NCBI RefSeq assembly: GCF_030268005.1
Contig: NZ_BRZC01000007.1
Location: forward strand, 1,139,611 to 1,203,610
From: Microbacterium arabinogalactanolyticum
Lineage (GTDB): Bacteria; Actinomycetota; Actinomycetes; Actinomycetales; Microbacteriaceae
DNA length: 64,000 nucleotides
Direction of reading: 5' to 3'
In this document: positions 1-8,223 of the stretch, in pieces
Layout of the letters: the number at the start of each line of letters is the position of its first letter
Position numbering within the stretch: position 1 is the stretch's first letter
Notes under the pieces: model-generated
The model's input: only the letters and a program-made list of their open reading frames with translations
Database searches by the model: none
Told to the model about the DNA's origin: nothing
Made by a program: the position numbers and the translations under genes

Positions 1-153
<153 letters not shown>

Positions 154-162
154 TCAAGAAAA

Positions 163-210
163 CCTGAGTCGCGATGACTCAAGTGTAACCGCGACACCGG
201 ATGCTGTCAA
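163..210 (-). promoter_or_regulatory. dnaK promoter overlapped by a HAIR (HspR) operator
   Basis: Read on the minus strand, TTGACA (205-210) and TACACT (182-187) are separated by exactly 17 bases, a near-consensus housekeeping promoter. The inverted repeat CCTGAGT-N7-ACTCAAG at 163-183 differs by one base from the HspR operator consensus CTTGAGT-N7-ACTCAAG, and its last two bases overlap the -10 box, so bound HspR should block initiation. Further half sites of the type ACTCA/TGAGT lie at about 132-158 and 228-241, so binding may be extended. Confidence 0.85.
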
Positions 211-262
211 GAAAGTTGATAGAGGTCGACTCAGGTTTGAGTGGATGCGCTGTCCGGCCCCC

Positions 263-877
263 TCAGCGCTCGCGCACGCGATCGAGCAGCCGGTTGAGCG
301 TCGCGGGCGTCCGCTCCAGCGGCACCGCATCGATGACATCCGCCGCGAAGCGGGACTTGCGGCCGGCGGCGGTGCCCGCGAACCGGTGCAGCTGCTCTTC
401 GATGCTGCGCACGCGCTGCGCCGGCTGCCGCTGGAACCGGCGGAACCGTGCCCGCTCCCGGGCATCGAGGGCCTCGAGAACCAGCTCGGCTCCGGCGGCG
501 CGGATGACCTCGTCTTCCAGGTCGCGCTCGCAGCCGAAGAACCCGAGGGGCTCGAGCGAGTCCATGTCGGCGGCGCCCCGTGCACCCCGGCCTGCATCAT
601 CGAGCATCCCCAGGTCGGCGAGGACCCGCTGCACGTATCGCTGCTCAGCCGCATCGTACAGACCGAGGACCCGAGCCGACGCGCCCCGCAGTGCAGTCAA
701 CGCCTTGCGCAGGTTCGTGATGCCGTCGAGCTCCCGCAGTTCCACTCCGTCGAGCGGGCCGGTCCCTGCCTGCGACTCCGCGCGGCGACGCGCGAGTGCC
801 TCGATCGCGAGCCGGTCGCTCCGGCCCTCGACCAGCACGACGATGAGTGCCGCAGACCCCGCATCAGCACCCGGCAT
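263..877 (-). CDS. TOPRIM-domain protein (OLD-nuclease-like)
   Basis: A 204-residue protein with an N-terminal TOPRIM signature: a hydrophobic strand ending in LVEGRSDRLAIEAL (residues 15-28, invariant Glu17) and a second strand ending in GLYDAAE (Asp75). This arrangement matches the small stand-alone TOPRIM proteins related to OLD-family nucleases, in which the acidic residues coordinate Mg2+. No ATPase domain is present. It starts 18 bases after the end of the NIPSNAP gene on the same strand, so the two are probably co-transcribed. The cellular role is not known, and nuclease activity is an inference from the fold. Confidence 0.75.
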   Translation of the reverse strand: MPGADAGSAALIVVLVEGRSDRLAIEALARRRAESQAGTGPLDGVELRELDGITNLRKALTALRGASARVLGLYDAAEQRYVQRVLADLGMLDDAGRGARGAADMDSLEPLGFFGCERDLEDEVIRAAGAELVLEALDARERARFRRFQRQPAQRVRSIEEQLHRFAGTAAGRKSRFAADVIDAVPLERTPATLNRLLDRVRER

Positions 878-895
878 GGCGAGACGTCCGTCGAT

Positions 896-1219
896 TCAGC
901 TCAGCGCGTCGATGGCAGCGGCATCCAGCGTCAGCACGACCTCCTGATAGGACGCGATCATGCTGAGCACCTCCTCACGATGTCCCTCTCGCCAGAGCGC
1001 GCTGCCGTAGAACCGGTCCTCCTGCTCGTCGCGATGCGCGAGCGAGTCGAAGGCGCGCATCAGCACGTAGGAGACGTCGTCGTGCTCGCTGGGCGCGTAG
1101 CGCACCACGCGGATGCCCGAGTCGACGAGCTGCGGCATGACCTTGGTGTGGAAGAGGTCGTGGAAGCGCTCGCGCGTGCCGGGTTCGAGCACGTAGGAGC
1201 GGATCTCGAGAACGGGCAC
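896..1219 (-). CDS. NIPSNAP-family protein
   Basis: A 107-residue protein starting at GTG (residues read as MPVLEIRSYVLEPGTRERFH). The opening LEIRSYVLEPG and the later YVLMRAFDSLAHRDEQE match the NIPSNAP/dimeric alpha-beta-barrel fold, a small domain often found alone in actinobacteria. No catalytic residues are established for the family. It is divergent from the nucleobase permease (start at 1335) and lies just upstream of the TOPRIM gene. Confidence 0.8.
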   Translation of the reverse strand: MPVLEIRSYVLEPGTRERFHDLFHTKVMPQLVDSGIRVVRYAPSEHDDVSYVLMRAFDSLAHRDEQEDRFYGSALWREGHREEVLSMIASYQEVVLTLDAAAIDALS

Positions 1220-1334
1220 GGTGACTCCGATCGTGAGGGCTGGCAGGCGCTGGCCATCCTCGCACGCGCGGGGCGGCGGCGCGAGGGTGCCGCGATACCC
1301 TGGTCACCTCCCCACTCCCGAGAGATCCCAGGGC

Positions 1335-2714
1335 ATGAGCGCGACCGCATCCTCCTCCATCCGCCCCGAAGACGCCAAGCTCGGCTGGCGCGCGAACATC
1401 GCCTACGGCTTCCAGCACGTGCTCACCATGTACGGCGGCATCATCGCACCGCCGCTGGTGATGGGGCAGGCGGCGGGGATGTCGCAGGCCGATCTCGGGA
1501 TGCTGGTGGCCTGCTCCCTGTTCATGGGCGGCCTGGCCACGCTGCTGCAGACTCTCGGCATCCCGTTCTTCGGCTCCCGGCTCCCGCTCGTGCAGGGCGT
1601 CTCGTTCTCGGGCATCGCGACCATGCTCGCGATCCAGGGCGATGGCGGCATCCAGGCGGTGATGGGCGCCGTCATCGTGTCGTCACTCATCGGCATCCTG
1701 CTCGTCCCGCTGTTCGCGATGGTGCTGCGCTTCTTCCCTCCGGTCGTCACGGGCACCGTGATCACCTCGATCGGTCTGTCGCTGATGCCGGTGGCCGCCG
1801 GGTGGGCGATGGGACCGGATGCGAAGGATCCGGCGTTCGGGTCTCCGGGAAACGTGGGACTGGCCGCCGCGACGGTGGTGATCATCATCGTGCTGACCAA
1901 GCTCGGCACGCCCTCGATCGCGCGCCTGAGCGTGCTGCTGTCGCTGGGCATCGGCACGATCCTCGCTGTGTTCCTGGGTGCCGCGGACTTCTCCGGCGTG
2001 GCGGACGGTCCCGTCTTCGCGCTGCCGACGCCGTTCGCGTTCGGCCTGCCGACCTTCGACGTGGCGTCGATTCTGTCGATGATGATCGTGATCCTGGTGA
2101 CGTTCACCGAGACCACCGCCGACATCCTGGCCGTCAGTGAGGTGGTCGGCACGAAGACGGATGCCAAGCGCATCACCGACGGCCTTCGGGCCGACATGGT
2201 CGCCAGCGCCGTGTCCCCGGTGTTCAACTCGTTCACGCAGAGCGCGTTCGCGCAGAACGTGGGACTCGTCGCGATCACCGGAGTGAAGAGCCGCTTCGTG
2301 GTGGCGACCGGCGGCGTGATCCTGATCGGGCTGGGCGTGCTGCCGGTGCTGGGGCGAGTCATCGCCGCCGTCCCGACGCCCGTGCTCGGCGGGGTGGGCA
2401 TCTTCCTGTTCGGGTCGGTCGCGGCCAGCGGCATCGCGACCCTGGCGAAGGTGGACTACCGCAACAACCTCAACCTGATGATCGTGGCGGGCTCACTGGG
2501 CGTCGGCCTGCTCCCGCTCATGCACCCGGGCTTCTACGCCGGCTTCCCCGACTGGTTCTCGGTGATCTTCAACTCCGCGATCAGCTCGACCACCCTCACC
2601 GCGGTGGTGCTGAACATCGTCTTCAACCACTGGGTGCGACGGTCGAAGAACGACGGCCGCAGCGAGTTCGCGGCGGCCGCCGAGCATCCGAAGGCCGAGA
2701 AGTCCGAGGACTGA
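1335..2714 (+). CDS. Nucleobase:cation symporter-2 (xanthine/uracil-type permease)
   Basis: A 459-residue integral membrane protein of the NCS2/NAT family, which imports xanthine, uric acid or uracil with protons. Support comes from some twelve hydrophobic segments, the early QGVSFSGIAT stretch, and the NAT signature QNVGLVAITG near residue 307 followed by KSRFVV. I chose the ATG at 1335, since the upstream in-frame codons read as low-complexity non-protein and family members start near MSATxxxRPEDxKLG. It abuts the convergent DUF3817 gene with no gap (stop codons at 2712-2714 and 2715-2717). The substrate among the nucleobases cannot be assigned from sequence. Confidence 0.9.
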   Translation: MSATASSSIRPEDAKLGWRANIAYGFQHVLTMYGGIIAPPLVMGQAAGMSQADLGMLVACSLFMGGLATLLQTLGIPFFGSRLPLVQGVSFSGIATMLAIQGDGGIQAVMGAVIVSSLIGILLVPLFAMVLRFFPPVVTGTVITSIGLSLMPVAAGWAMGPDAKDPAFGSPGNVGLAAATVVIIIVLTKLGTPSIARLSVLLSLGIGTILAVFLGAADFSGVADGPVFALPTPFAFGLPTFDVASILSMMIVILVTFTETTADILAVSEVVGTKTDAKRITDGLRADMVASAVSPVFNSFTQSAFAQNVGLVAITGVKSRFVVATGGVILIGLGVLPVLGRVIAAVPTPVLGGVGIFLFGSVAASGIATLAKVDYRNNLNLMIVAGSLGVGLLPLMHPGFYAGFPDWFSVIFNSAISSTTLTAVVLNIVFNHWVRRSKNDGRSEFAAAAEHPKAEKSED

Positions 2715-3176
2715 TCACTTCCCGCCGGGAGGACCGATCAGCAGCAGGATGCTGAAGATCGCGGCGACCGCGACGAGGATCAGCAGCGCGAGCACCCACG
2801 GGCGGTGCAGGAACCAGCGCATCGTCCGGTCGTACCAGGTGCGGTCGCGCGGGTCGTCGGTCTCGGTGAGTCGCCAGTCGCCCTCGAGGCGCCGGCTGCG
2901 GTGCAGCCAGATCTCGGCGGGGATGGTCGCGTAGGGGACGATCGCGCTGGCGATCGCGGTGATCGCGACGCCCACGTGCCAGCGCTGATGGAAGGCGAGA
3001 AGCACGGCCGTCGCACCGTAGGAGAGGAAGACGAAGCCGTGGATGCCGCCGGCGATCGTCACGAGCACCGGTGCCGCGCCGACCGCGCGGGCGATGAGCG
3101 CGCCGATCAGCAGGGTCCAGGTGATCGCCTCGGCGATCGCGAGCGCGCGGAACAGTCGGGCAGGGCTGCGGAACAT
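2715..3176 (-). CDS. DUF3817 membrane protein
   Basis: A 153-residue protein with an N-terminal bundle of three hydrophobic segments (LFRALAIAEAITWTLLIGAL, an internal VTIAGGIHGFVFLSYGATAV, and a third at about residues 68-90) and a C-terminal membrane segment (ALLILVAVAAIFSILLLIG). The IAEAITW and GGIHGFVFLSY motifs are characteristic of DUF3817, a small actinobacterial membrane family of unknown function. It is convergent with, and directly adjacent to, the nucleobase permease gene. Confidence 0.8.
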   Translation of the reverse strand: MFRSPARLFRALAIAEAITWTLLIGALIARAVGAAPVLVTIAGGIHGFVFLSYGATAVLLAFHQRWHVGVAITAIASAIVPYATIPAEIWLHRSRRLEGDWRLTETDDPRDRTWYDRTMRWFLHRPWVLALLILVAVAAIFSILLLIGPPGGK

Positions 3177-3306
3177 GGATCTCCTCGGGTCGATCTGCTT
3201 CCACGCTAGGCGACCGATGCCTTCCGTCCCCTGGAATTCCGGCCCTGAGGGGCCTCTGTGGCAGGAAGATCATCCGAAAGGTGGAGACCGCGGCGCGCCC
3301 CGGGGG

Positions 3307-3912
3307 TCAGAGGTGCTCGTCCGGGCGCTCTTCGGCTCCGATCTCCGCGCGCATCACCCAGCGCCACTTGGCGATCCTCCGGTCGCGGACGAAGCCGAAC
3401 TGCGTGTACAGCTCTTCAGGTCCGGTGTGCAGGTACGCCCCACGCTGCGGCTTGCGGTCCGTCAGCTGCTCCGGGTACGCCTCGACGACTCCCCCGCCCG
3501 CCTTGCGGATCTCCTCCAGCGCCGCAGCCACTGCCACCCGTGCCACACCCTGCTCGCGCCGCTTCGACGCGGTGAAGATGCAGCCGATGCGCCACGTGGG
3601 CGCGGGGGCGCCGGCGGCCTCGTACGTGCGCAGGTTCTGGATGTTCGGCAGCTCGGCAGGTGACCCGAACTGGCACCACCCCACGCAGTCGGCCCCGTCG
3701 TACACCAGGATCTGGTGCACGGTGCCGGCCTGGACGTGCGCCTGCTTCGCCGCCCGGTTGACCTCCGCGGTCTGCCCCGGCCTGCCGACGCCCTCCGGGT
3801 GGAAGCCCATGCACCAGCATCCGCCCCACACGCCGTTGCTGGCTTCGACCAGTGCGGCGAAGTCGGGCCAGGTCCGGGCATCCAGCAGTCGGGTGGTGAA
3901 CCGATCCTCCAT
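3307..3912 (-). CDS. GNAT-family N-acetyltransferase
   Basis: A 201-residue protein. The segment ASNGVWGGCWCMGFHPEG near residues 29-46 is a hallmark of an actinobacterial GNAT subfamily, and the acetyl-CoA loop region is represented by RREQGVARVAVAAALEEI (about residues 117-134). The expected chemistry is acetyl transfer from acetyl-CoA to a small molecule or amine, with the acceptor unknown. It is monocistronic by layout, divergent from the RIO kinase leader region. Confidence 0.8.
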   Translation of the reverse strand: MEDRFTTRLLDARTWPDFAALVEASNGVWGGCWCMGFHPEGVGRPGQTAEVNRAAKQAHVQAGTVHQILVYDGADCVGWCQFGSPAELPNIQNLRTYEAAGAPAPTWRIGCIFTASKRREQGVARVAVAAALEEIRKAGGGVVEAYPEQLTDRKPQRGAYLHTGPEELYTQFGFVRDRRIAKWRWVMRAEIGAEERPDEHL

Positions 3913-4103
3913 CGCACGGCCTCCGATCCGTGCGACCAGACTGACACGCCGGCGCGCGCTCGGCCAGGGTCTGTGGTGCTGACGTTCCCATCACGAACGG
4001 GTAACAGATCAGCATCCGCCCGTCGCCTCGCGGACGACGTCACCCCTAGACTCGACCACGCACCCGGGAAGCGCCCGGAGGATGCAAGCGGAAGGAGCCC
4101 ACG

Positions 4104-4169
4104 ATGAACACCGTCATTGTCGCGCCCACCGCCGTCGACATCCTCATCCTCGAGGCCGCCCGCTCCTGA
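4104..4169 (+). CDS. Putative 21-residue leader peptide of the RIO kinase gene
   Basis: A very short reading frame, MNTVIVAPTAVDILILEAARS, is preceded by an unusually strong Shine-Dalgarno (GGAAGGAG, 4090-4097) and ends at a TGA (4167-4169) only five bases before a hairpin. It is rich in Val, Ile, Leu and Ala. Its position between a likely -10 element (TAGACT, 4047-4052) and the kinase gene suggests a translated leader. There is no protein family support; the case rests on the ribosome-binding site and the hairpin geometry. Confidence 0.5.
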   Translation: MNTVIVAPTAVDILILEAARS

Positions 4170-4174
4170 TCCGC

Positions 4175-4200
4175 GAGTGGCCTCCCGTCCGGAGCCACTC
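4175..4200 (+). promoter_or_regulatory. Hairpin sequestering the RIO kinase ribosome-binding site
   Basis: GAGTGGC (4175-4181) pairs perfectly with GCCACTC (4194-4200), and TCC/GGA can extend the stem across one bulged base. The only plausible Shine-Dalgarno of the downstream GTG start (GGAG, 4191-4194) is inside the 3' arm. Ribosomes finishing the leader peptide at 4169 would reach the 5' arm, so translational coupling or attenuation is a reasonable inference. Confidence 0.5.
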
Positions 4201-4202
4201 CC

Positions 4203-5054
4203 GTGAACACTCAGATCCCCGCGTCCTTCGACGCCTCCCCCTTCGACGTGACCCTCGCCTTCGCCGACACCGTGCTGCAGGAGAACCAGCGCTGGTCGAC
4301 CTGGCCGGCGACCATGCCCACCGAGCGCGGACCGCTGCCCCGCCCCGATTGGGTGGTGACCAGCGCCGCCGCGGTCGACACCGAACTCGGCATCCTCAAG
4401 ACCGGCAAGGAGGCAGACGTCTTCCTGATCGAACGCGCCGTCCCCGACGACCCCGACCAGCGCACGTTGCTCGCGGCCAAGCGCTACCGCGACAGCGATC
4501 ATCGCAGCTTCCAGCGCTCCTCGGTGTACACCGAGGGGCGGCGCACTCAGAACACCCGCGACGCCCGCGCCCTGGCGAAGAAGTCCGCGCACGGCCGCGA
4601 GGTCGCTGCCGCGCAGTGGTCGTTCGCGGAGTTCGCCGCGCTCAGCCGGATGCACGAGCTCGGCGCGCCGGTGCCGTATCCGGTGCAGGTGGACGGCACC
4701 GAGATCCTGATGGAGTTCCTCGGCGACGGCCAGGCCGCGGCGCCCCGGCTCGCGCAGGTGCGATCGGATGCCGTGGATCTCGCCGACCTGTTCGATCAGA
4801 TCGTCGACCTCATGCGCATCTTCGCCGCCGCGGGCTTCGCGCACGGCGACCTCTCCGCCTACAACCTGCTGGTGCACGAGGGCTGTGTGCGGGTGATCGA
4901 CCTGCCGCAGATCGTCGACACGGTCGCGAACCCGCAGGGCCTGGACCTGCTGCACCGCGACTGCGTGAACATCTGCGACTGGTTCACCCGGCGCCGCCTC
5001 GAGCGCGACCCGGAGGAGCTCTTCGCCGAGTTGCTCGCGGCGTCGTTCGGGTGA
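4203..5054 (+). CDS. RIO1-family atypical serine protein kinase
   Basis: A 283-residue protein with the RIO kinase core: a phosphate loop region GILKTGKEADVFL (about residues 63-75), the ATP-anchoring lysine in LAAKRYRD (Lys93), the catalytic loop HGDLSAYNLLV with Asp216 as base, and the metal-binding Asp233 in IDLPQ. These features are all intact, so activity is expected. Bacterial RIO proteins are cytosolic and their targets are largely unknown. The gene starts with GTG, whose ribosome-binding site is buried in a hairpin preceded by a short translated leader, so expression is probably controlled after transcription. Confidence 0.88.
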   Translation: MNTQIPASFDASPFDVTLAFADTVLQENQRWSTWPATMPTERGPLPRPDWVVTSAAAVDTELGILKTGKEADVFLIERAVPDDPDQRTLLAAKRYRDSDHRSFQRSSVYTEGRRTQNTRDARALAKKSAHGREVAAAQWSFAEFAALSRMHELGAPVPYPVQVDGTEILMEFLGDGQAAAPRLAQVRSDAVDLADLFDQIVDLMRIFAAAGFAHGDLSAYNLLVHEGCVRVIDLPQIVDTVANPQGLDLLHRDCVNICDWFTRRRLERDPEELFAELLAASFG

Positions 5055-5139
5055 GGCCGGCGCCCGCGGATGCCGACCACGGCATCCCGCACGGCGCGCC
5101 GTCACCGGCCGTTCACCGGTGGCGGCCAGACTTCGAAGC

Positions 5140-6567
5140 ATGAGCGACGATCACTCCGCGGCGGGCACACCCATCAACACCGCCGCGATGACCGCATTCG
5201 GGCGCGAGCACGACGACGTGGCGCCCGCCTCCCGCAGGAAGGTCATCTCGTGGGCGATGTGGGACTGGGCCCTGCAGCCGTTCAACACCGTCATCCTCAC
5301 CTTCGTCTGGATCGCCCTGTACCTGACCTCGCGGATGTTCCTGGACCCCGACGTGCGCGCCTCGGGACTGCTCGCAGACGGCAGCTACATGAACTGCAAC
5401 AAGTCGGAGTACCTCGGCTCCGCGTACTGCAGCGGCCTGACCGACCTCTCGGAGTGGTGGGGCTGGGCGAACTTCGCGGCCGGCATCGTGATCCTGCTGC
5501 TCGCGCCCGTGCTGGGCCAGCAGGCCGACGCACGGGGCAACAAGAAGAAGTGGGTGATCGGAGCGACGATCGGCGTCGCGCTGCTGCAGTTCGCGCTCTT
5601 CTTCGTCGAGGCCGACCCGAAGTTCTTCTGGTTCGGCGCCTTCGCCGTGGCGATCGCTGCCGTGATCAGCGAGATCGGCAACGTCAGCTACTACGCGATG
5701 CTCTCCGAGGTCTCCACCCCCAAGAACGTCGGCCGCATCTCCGGCCTGGGCTGGGGCCTGGGCTACATCGGCGGAGTGGTGGCGCTGATCGTCTGCATCC
5801 CCGTGCTCTTCCTGATCGGGCAGGACAAGCCGCTCGCCTTCAAGCTGGTCGCGGTGATCTGCGCGGTGTGGACGATCGTGTTCTCGATCCCGCTGTTCCG
5901 CAACGTGCCCGAGTCCCCGGCATACGCGAGCTCCGAGAAGGTCGGCTTCTTCCGCTCCTACGTCGTGCTGGCGAAGAACATCGGAAAGCTGTTCCGGGAC
6001 AACCGTCCGACCTTCTGGTTCATGCTCTCGGCCGCCGTCTACCGTGACGGCCTGGCCGGCGTCTTCGCCTTCGGCGCCGTGCTCGCGGCGCAGGGCTTCG
6101 GCTTCTCGTTCCTCGAGGTGATCGTGTTCGGCCTCGCCGCGAACCTCGTCGCCGGAGTCTCGACGCTGCTCGCCGGCCGCATCGACGACGCGATCGGCCC
6201 CCGCCGGCTGATCGTGATCGCGCTCTCCGGCCTGGTCGTCATGGCGTTCATCGTCTTCGCGCTCAAGGACTACGGGACCATCGTCTTCTGGATCTGCGGC
6301 CTTCTGCTGTGCGCCTTCGTCGGCCCCACCCAGGCCGCCAGCCGCAGCCTGCTCACCCGGCTCGCTCCACCGAGCCAGCAGGGCGAGATCTTCGGTCTGT
6401 ACGCCACGACCGGTCGCGTCGCCTCGTTCCTGTCCCCGCTGGCCTGGTCGCTGTTCCTCGCCTGGTTCGGCGGGATCGTGTACGGCGTGCTGGGCATCGG
6501 GCTGATCCTGCTGATCGGCCTGGTGCTGCTGCTGTTCGTGCGCTTCCCGAAGGACGTCGGGGTCTGA
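5140..6567 (+). CDS. UMF1-family MFS transporter (Atg22-like)
   Basis: A 475-residue membrane protein with some 11-12 predicted transmembrane segments. The opening KVISWAMWDWALQPFNTVI and the middle EIGNVSYYAMLSEVSTPKNV are typical of the UMF1/Atg22 subgroup of the major facilitator superfamily, which includes yeast vacuolar amino-acid effluxers. I use the ATG at 5140 (MSDDHSAAG), because the seven preceding in-frame residues overlap a region without a ribosome-binding site. It stands alone between the kinase and a convergent TetR gene. The substrate is unknown. Confidence 0.85.
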   Translation: MSDDHSAAGTPINTAAMTAFGREHDDVAPASRRKVISWAMWDWALQPFNTVILTFVWIALYLTSRMFLDPDVRASGLLADGSYMNCNKSEYLGSAYCSGLTDLSEWWGWANFAAGIVILLLAPVLGQQADARGNKKKWVIGATIGVALLQFALFFVEADPKFFWFGAFAVAIAAVISEIGNVSYYAMLSEVSTPKNVGRISGLGWGLGYIGGVVALIVCIPVLFLIGQDKPLAFKLVAVICAVWTIVFSIPLFRNVPESPAYASSEKVGFFRSYVVLAKNIGKLFRDNRPTFWFMLSAAVYRDGLAGVFAFGAVLAAQGFGFSFLEVIVFGLAANLVAGVSTLLAGRIDDAIGPRRLIVIALSGLVVMAFIVFALKDYGTIVFWICGLLLCAFVGPTQAASRSLLTRLAPPSQQGEIFGLYATTGRVASFLSPLAWSLFLAWFGGIVYGVLGIGLILLIGLVLLLFVRFPKDVGV

Positions 6568-6586
6568 GCCTCCGCGGCGTCTTCCG

Positions 6587-7252
6587 TCAGACCGGCAGCG
6601 CGCTCAGGGTCGACGCATCCGCTCCGGCCTGGAGCAGGAGGTCGCGCATGCCCCGGGCCGCGAGCGCGTAGGGACGGTCGCTGCCGTAGAGCAGCGAACG
6701 GGCGTTGGCCTGCTCATACAGGGCCGGCAGCGCGAACGCCAACTGCTCGATGCCCTCGTCATCCAGGTCCAGCGATCCGTCGCCGGCGGCCGTGCGCACC
6801 TGGATCTCGAGGTACCCGTACCACTGCTCGATCGCCGAGCGGACGGCATCGCGCACCGGCCCGGGCTTGGAGTCGTAGTCGGCGGAGATCGCGGCGAAGA
6901 AGCAGCCTCCGGCGAAGACGCGGCTGCGGGAGTACTCGATCACGTTGCTCATCAGCGCCACCAGACGCGGAAGTCCGCGTGGCCGACTGCGCGCGGGCTC
7001 GACGACCACCGAGATGAACACGGCACGGCCGGCGTCGACGGTGGCGAGCTGCAGCCCCTCCTTGTTCTGGAAGAGCCCGGCGATGCTGCTCTTGCTGCGT
7101 CCGGATGCCTCGGCGAGGCGCCCGATGCTCAGCCCGTCCAGCCCCTCCACCGAGGCGAGGTCGGTCGCATGCGCGAGCACTGTGTGGCGAGAGGCGTCGC
7201 CGCGCAGGCGCCGCCCATCTGCGACCTGCTGCTCGGCGACCGGATCGGACAT
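6587..7252 (-). CDS. TetR-family transcriptional repressor
   Basis: A 221-residue regulator. The N-terminal helix-turn-helix is visible at about residues 33-68 (DLASVEGLDGLSIGRLAEAS followed by GRSKSSIAGLFQNKEGL), and the remainder is the helical ligand-binding/dimerisation domain, here of the TetR_C_16-like type. It is divergent from the alpha/beta hydrolase gene across a 67-base gap that holds two palindromic sites, so it very likely represses itself and the hydrolase. Confidence 0.88.
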   Translation of the reverse strand: MSDPVAEQQVADGRRLRGDASRHTVLAHATDLASVEGLDGLSIGRLAEASGRSKSSIAGLFQNKEGLQLATVDAGRAVFISVVVEPARSRPRGLPRLVALMSNVIEYSRSRVFAGGCFFAAISADYDSKPGPVRDAVRSAIEQWYGYLEIQVRTAAGDGSLDLDDEGIEQLAFALPALYEQANARSLLYGSDRPYALAARGMRDLLLQAGADASTLSALPV

Positions 7253-7264
7253 GCCCCTAGTCTA

Positions 7265-7303
7265 CGAACGATCGTTCGGATACTCTATGTACGATCGTTC
7301 GTA
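7265..7303. promoter_or_regulatory. Two palindromic operators of the divergent TetR regulator
   Basis: CGAACGATCGTTCG (7265-7278) is a perfect 14-base palindrome. A second site, TACGATCGTTCGTA (7290-7303), repeats the CGATCGTTCG core 25 bases downstream. Both lie in the short divergent gap between the TetR gene (start 7252) and the hydrolase gene (start 7320), which is where a TetR dimer would occlude both promoters. Confidence 0.75.
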
Positions 7304-7319
7304 TAGTCAGGAGTTCGGC

Positions 7320-8222
7320 ATGACTTCGTTGAGAGACACCCTCGTGAGCGGCATCCGCCGGATCGACGCCGTGTCGCCCGCCGCCACCGGCCGCGTCGCG
7401 AACGCCGCGTTCTTCGCCACGACCCGCCAGATGAAGGTACGCGAAAGCGACCGCGTCACCCACGACGCGGCACGACGCGAGACCATCCGGGTCAGCGGAG
7501 CGGATGTCGCGACCTACCACTGGGGATCGGGCGCGCGCGCCGCTCTGCTCATGCACGGCTGGGACGGGCGCGCCTCCCAGTTCGCGACGCTGGTGCGCGA
7601 CCTGGTCGCCGAGGGGTGGCGCGTCGTGTCCTTCGACGCGCCCGCGCACGGCGACTCCTCGGGGAAGCGCACCGACGCCAGGGACTGGGTCGCCGCGGCC
7701 CAGCAGCTCGCCGCATCCGAGGGCCCTTTCGAACTCGTCATCGGCCACTCCTTCGGCGGATTCGCGTCTCTCGCGGCGGTCCGAGAGGGCGTACAGGCAC
7801 GCCGGGTGATCACCATCTCGGCGGCGGGATCCGTCCAGGCGTTCCACGACGAGTTCGAACGGATGCTGCGGCTGTCACCCCGCGCGAGCGCGGCGTTCGA
7901 GCGCGCCTTCCATCGCCGGCTCGGCATCTCACGCGAGGAGGGCGTCGCCCGCTTCGACTCCGTGGCGCACCCCCTGCCACCGGAGGTGGAGCTGCTCATC
8001 GTGCACGACGAGGACGACCCCCGAGTCACGATCGAGAACGCGCACGCCCTGCATCGGGCGCACGGCGAACGGGCTCGCCTTCTGGTGACTCAGGGACTCG
8101 GCCACAACCGCATCCTCGGGGCCGATCATGTGCTCGACGCGGTGATCGCGTTCGCCGCGGACGGACCTCACGGCATCGATCGAGCGGATGCGAGCGAGCA
8201 GCGCGGGGTGCGCGGCGCCTGA
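7320..8222 (+). CDS. Alpha/beta hydrolase
   Basis: A 300-residue enzyme with a classic hydrolase triad. The oxyanion region is LLMHGWDGRASQF, the nucleophile elbow is GHSFGG (Ser144), the acid is within VHDEDDPRVTIE and the histidine in QGLGHNRIL. About 45 N-terminal residues precede the fold, as in the actinobacterial 'alpha/beta fold hydrolase' group near TetR genes. Substrate unknown; probably an ester or lactone. It is controlled by the divergent TetR, judging from the two operators just upstream. The ATG at 7320 has a plausible AGGAG site (7309-7313). Confidence 0.85.
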   Translation: MTSLRDTLVSGIRRIDAVSPAATGRVANAAFFATTRQMKVRESDRVTHDAARRETIRVSGADVATYHWGSGARAALLMHGWDGRASQFATLVRDLVAEGWRVVSFDAPAHGDSSGKRTDARDWVAAAQQLAASEGPFELVIGHSFGGFASLAAVREGVQARRVITISAAGSVQAFHDEFERMLRLSPRASAAFERAFHRRLGISREEGVARFDSVAHPLPPEVELLIVHDEDDPRVTIENAHALHRAHGERARLLVTQGLGHNRILGADHVLDAVIAFAADGPHGIDRADASEQRGVRGA

Positions 8223-8223
8223 G

